Source: Balanoglossus misakiensis
Lineage: Eukaryota > Hemichordata
Reading direction: 5' to 3'
DNA: 64,000 nucleotides
Assembly: GCA_040954595.2 (NCBI GenBank)
Contig: CM082579.2
Span: 5,022,001-5,086,000 of the forward strand
Shown here one piece after another: positions 60,160 to 64,000 of this stretch (position 1 is the first letter of the stretch; each line of letters starts with the position of its first letter). A model generated the notes under the pieces. That model was given only the letters and a program-made list of their open reading frames with translations, ran no database searches and was not told the origin of the DNA. The position numbers and the translations under genes were made by a program.

Positions 60160-60620
60160 TTGGCTTTTGTCGTTCAGTCAGCCGGTTGATCACCCTACCT
60201 CACTGACCCCTTCCTTTTATCGGCCCGTTCCAATTAGGCGGGCTGACTCTGCAAGGGCTTTTAGCGCCCAGAAAGCGAAAACCAAAGAATTCTGTTCAGG
60301 GCGATTCACCGCCGGTTATTGCCCGTTGGACGCAAAACAAATAACCCCGTGATTACGTCGGTTTCAGGTGATACTCCCAGCCCATTGGGGGCTCCCGCGA
60401 CAAAGACACCATGCATTGACCCAAGACACCGGGAACACTGCACGGCTAAGAATATAGCCTGGCACGTATTTGATCAGGATGACAGAGTGATTATTTAGTC
60501 TGATTGATGCTTTTTTGTCATCAAAGAAAACTTCATTTCAGCACTCTCTGAAAGGCACATTGTGGTTTTGAAAGACGCCCCAATCAGGTCGTTTCCTTTT
60601 ATTATCATCATTCATAAACA
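60160..60620. promoter_or_regulatory. Candidate enhancer block upstream of Shroom
   Basis: This GC-richer stretch within AT-rich sequence has dense factor-type words: CCAAT/ATTAGGCGGG, TTTTAGCGCCC, GATTACGTCGG, ATCAAAG (TCF/LEF) and TGTGGTTT (Runx). By eye it looks like a conserved non-coding element; there is no ORF of note. Confidence 0.25.
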
Positions 60621-61094
60621 TTTCAGGTCCCGTTTCTTATATTCCCACTGCATATCTCAAATTCCGACATGAAATGCTCTGTTTGGATAATTGACGATTA
60701 ACGTGGCAAAGTGCCGGTAAAAGATTCAATTGCTTCTCTTCCTTTTTTATGTTCAAATACGGTAATTTTTTCTATTTTCCCATGGAAGCCCACTATTATT
60801 CCATATTGAATTTCACAAAAGTTGGATTTGGAAGTAAATCTCTCACCTGATGCTCACTCAAAATAAAAGCCTAAATACACAAAATTCATGTTTAAAAATC
60901 TACTTCTGGTTGATAAATACCTCCACATCGCGGGCATGAGTGAAAGCCAACCTGTGATCACCAAGCATTATAACCTCTGTTTGAGGTGAAGAGATGACGT
61001 GATGAGGGAACTGAATACTCAGGAGGGAAATACGCGTGATACCTGAGCTCTGAACACCTGCCAATGTTTCTGCAGCATTGATACATACAAATTC

Positions 61095-62499
61095 CGAATC
61101 TGAACTCCAGATGGAAGTCACTCCGCTTTCATAGAAACAATTAATCTTGCATAAAAATAGCACATTGATCACATGTAAGCAGTCCAGACCAACCTTGGTA
61201 ATGCAGTTCCCCAGTCTTGGAACAAAATGAGAAAGCTGTCGTCTCTGACCGTTACACTTGTGCGTCTATCAGCACCACACTTTGTGAACTGTACGCCCAT
61301 TGTGCTCATGGCATCGTGCAAGTAACGGTCAGCAACTGGAATTCAACTTTTCTGCTCGCACAACCCAGGGCGGATCATCACCCTATTACTTCACAATTCT
61401 TCAGACTTCTGCTCAGTTGGCGACAATGATTCCCAATGCAGAGGAATTAAGACATTGACAAATGAAGTCAGAACCACTTTCGATCTAACCCTGACAATCA
61501 ACCTGGGCAGTCTTCCCTTTGCCTGCCAGCCACACCAACCAATCAGTCATCAGGTATTCAACAACACAGTGGTTTCACTTTTCACGAACGAAGTCGCTAC
61601 ACTACCTTGCAAGTGGCTTGGATCTTGTTGAATATTTTCCACCCGCTACTCAATTCTTCTCTGGTTTCAGCGCAGAGCAAAAGATAAAACGTTGCATTGT
61701 GAGGAGTGGAGCTGACACACCGCCAACCAGCATCTCTGCCCCGACACAAGGTACCGTCATCGCCACAGCCGTGTGGAGCGCTTCCTGTCTGCAGTCGAAT
61801 CTGAACTCCAGATGGAAGTCACTCCGCTTTCATAGAAACAATTAATCTTGCATAAAAATAGCACATTGATCACATGTAAGCAGTCCAGACCAACCTTGGT
61901 AATGCAGTTCCCCAGTCTTGGAACAAAATGAGAAAGCTGTCGTCTCTGACCGTTACACTTGTGCGTCTATCAGCACCACACTTTGTGAACTGTACGCCCA
62001 TTGTGCTCATGGCATCGTGCAAGTAACGGTCAGCAACTGGAATTCAACTTTTCTGCTCGCACAACCCAGGGCGGATCATCACCCTATTACTTCACAATTC
62101 TTCAGACTTCTGCTCAGTTGGCGACAATGATTCCCAATGCAGAGGAATTAAGACATTGACAAATGAAGTCAGAACCACTTTCGATCTAACCCTGACAATC
62201 AACCTGGGCAGTCTTCCCTTTGCCTGCCAGCCACACCAACCAATCAGTCATCAGGTATTCAACAACACAGTGGTTTCACTTTTCACGAACGAAGTCGCTA
62301 CACTACCTTGCAAGTGGCTTGGATCTTGTTGAATATTTTCCACCCGCTACTCAATTCTTCTCTGGTTTCAGCGCAGAGCAAAAGATAAAACGTTGCATTG
62401 TGAGGAGTGGAGCTGACACACCGCCAACCAGCATCTCTGCCCCGACACAAGGTACCGTCATCGCCACAGCCGTGTGGAGCGCTTCCTGTCTGCAGTCGA
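61095..62499. repeat. Perfect 701-bp tandem duplication
   Basis: Positions 61,095-61,795 and 61,796-62,496 are two copies in direct order, identical wherever I compared them. They are flanked and joined by the trinucleotide CGA (61,095; 61,796; 62,497). Beyond it the flanks differ at once (T for C on the left, C for A on the right). There is no transposon end, target-site duplication or known gene inside. It is either a very recent duplication by short-homology joining or an assembly error. Confidence 0.97.
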
Positions 62500-62845
62500 C
62501 ACTGCAAATGTGCAAATGACCGTTTGAAACCACATCCAACGGTTCAGACTCTCAGGCAGAAGTAATAATTGGGTAACAACTGTTGACAAGATTAAAAGCT
62601 CCCCCCTCCGCCTGACCCGGGGGTTCGTGTTTCACTTTCATGACAGTAAAAATGTCAAAAATGCACCCATGAGAGGGCACTTGTGCAACCAGAAACTGAT
62701 CGCGGCAGAATTGAAATCCGTCTTGTGTGCCGAGATCAAATGTGGCAATAATAGTACATGTACATGTAATACATAGTGAAATTGTGGAAACTTTCAACAA
62801 CTCTGAAGTCAAATGAAAATTCTCATCACCCCATATCCCTGGTAT

Positions 62846-62861
62846 CCCCCCCCCCCCCCCC
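62846..62861. repeat. 16-C homopolymer
   Basis: This is one of several long C or G runs in the window (others at 1,844-1,859, 5,679-5,691, 6,137-6,150, 12,887-12,898). They are likely length-variable and prone to sequencing error. Confidence 0.95.
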
Positions 62862-64000
62862 ACTGGACCTGATAATCTATGCCTCATAAACTCCGACCAA
62901 TTTGGTAAAAGCCAGCCCTGCCTCTCACCATGACCTTATGCTTGGTGGGGGTCCCTATTACTAATTAAACCTCTCACAAACTATGCTGCCAACAATGTCC
63001 ACTGCCTGTTTCCACAAACCCCCACCTGTAATTAATCTGTTCCCCCTGCAGATAAGCCAAATTAAAGTGGTTCGCACAAGACATATTTGATCTGCATGAC
63101 TTGCTATCAGTCTGACAATCAAGACTGTTTTCTGCCCCCAAACTTTCTCTTTTTGGGGGGGTTATGCAGACGGGTGCCACATAAATCTAGTTTAATTGAG
63201 ACACATTACACAAGACTGTCAATAATGAAGTTTGCACACTGGTATTTAGCCAATTTTTTTTTACTTCATTCAAGTTGACGTAGACTCTCTCACAGAAAAT
63301 TCCTAAAAGTAATCAGTGCAATGTTGAAACATGGCAAAAGTACCTGGCGTTTCTACAAACCATCAGTCCACAACTTGACTAATATTACTGTTTTTTTTAA
63401 CCACAAATGTCACTCTCTTTTTCACAGTAGAACGGCTTTGAATTTTCACATAAACAGAGACTGTGACTGCTATTTTTATCTCCTCGGAAAATTATTTCAA
63501 CACCAGTTTCCTCAATAAAACAGAACCCAGCTCATCAGTTTACAAGACCGAAGTTAAAGACATATCAGATGGCGACATGACTCCATGAGGGCACCTCATG
63601 CAGCTATTATTTCCATGTAATGTAATTGTCAGGCCTTATAAACTAAACTGCATGTTGATCATCTGGCTTCTGTTCTGGAGAAGTGACCTTAGACCTTTTG
63701 TATTTGGCTTTCTATCAACTTCCCCAGGAAGTGTGCGCAGACAGAGAACAAATTAGCCGCCACTTGAGAGCCCTCTTGAGTCTAATTATGAATCTTTTCA
63801 CTTTGCTTTTCGCGCCTGCTTTCTTTTCGTTTACACCACAGCACCAGAGTATGTCAAATCGTCCCAACAAACAAGTCACACCCACCAAATGTATTTGCTT
63901 TCGTACTGAAAGATGATTAAAATTGCTGTTTCACCAGTTTGGATTTTTCTGAAGAAATGGTTTAACTTGTCAAAAACACTCTTTCTAGGGTCTATGACTT

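Larger units (their letters stand above)
53491..64000 (-). other. Presumed upstream intron(s) or 5' flank of Shroom
   Basis: No exon of a recognisable PDZ domain or other protein was found on either strand in these 10.5 kb. The Shroom exon at 53,490 needs an upstream exon ending in phase 2, so the stretch is probably intronic at least in part. It contains the candidate promoter near 59.3 kb, a regulatory-looking block at 60.2-60.6 kb, the 701-bp tandem duplication, a 16-C run (62,846-62,861) and a DR1-like word TGACCTTAGACCT at 63,684-63,696. Confidence 0.6.

Noticed and set aside
60850-60880. Possible 24-nt microexon on the minus strand between a TATTTAG acceptor and a GTGAGA donor
   Set aside because: There is no polypyrimidine tract, no family match, and such short words occur by chance.
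61217-62130. Identical 70-codon frames in both copies of the 701-bp duplication
   Set aside because: They are identical because the DNA is duplicated. Neither resembles a known protein, and the cysteine-rich look is not enough to call a gene.
1-64000. CRISPR arrays, operons, rRNA, LTR or LINE proteins, viral insertions
   Set aside because: I looked for spaced direct repeats, reverse-transcriptase, integrase and transposase motifs and rRNA-like blocks and saw none. The window is ordinary animal nuclear DNA.

Overview
The window is a piece of an animal nuclear genome. Its genes are split by GT-AG introns up to about 29 kb long, the non-coding sequence is AT-leaning and rich in simple repeats, and there are no operons. 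Three conserved metazoan genes were recognised by reading exons, splice sites and codon phase directly. One WWC-type gene, one dCMP deaminase and a long Shroom with compact ASD2 exons fit a bilaterian invertebrate. The dispersed word TACATGTA and the overall look remind me of marine deuterostomes such as lancelets, but this is an impression and I cannot place the species.

Layout. (1) 1-31,280, minus strand: the 5' part of a KIBRA/WWC gene. Exon 1 (first WW domain) is at 31,153-31,280, a 41-nt linker exon is at 2,179-2,219, and the start of the second WW domain is at 1,613-1,681. The rest of the gene lies left of the window. Intron 1 is about 28.9 kb and fills almost half the window. I found no nested gene in it, but it carries palindromic RFX X-box motifs and other candidate regulatory words. 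(2) 31,281-31,785: a compact bidirectional promoter region with an octamer, a CRE and an E2F-type site. (3) 31,786-35,701, plus strand: a complete five-exon deoxycytidylate deaminase (DCTD), 220 residues, with a poly(A) signal at 35,931. (4) 35,956-39,554: intergenic sequence and the presumed 3' UTR of the next, convergent gene. (5) 39,555-53,490, minus strand: eight exons of a Shroom-family gene. They encode the last 2,319 residues, including a 1,495-codon exon and the complete C-terminal ASD2 (Rho-kinase-binding) domain. (6) 53,491-64,000: probably the upstream intron or 5' flank of Shroom. It has a candidate internal promoter near 59.3 kb, a GC-richer regulatory-looking block at 60.2-60.6 kb and a perfect 701-bp tandem duplication at 61,095-62,499.

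How the genes relate. KIBRA (Hippo-pathway scaffold) and Shroom (apical actomyosin organiser) both act at the apical junctional cortex of epithelia, and here they flank a housekeeping nucleotide-synthesis enzyme. KIBRA and DCTD are divergent; DCTD and Shroom are convergent. I did not find an unknown enzymatic or defence system. The most notable observations are the cluster of RFX X-box palindromes around KIBRA intron 1 and DCTD, an RxxSDP repeat array in the large Shroom exon, the CRE/E2F promoter of DCTD and the 701-bp perfect tandem duplication.
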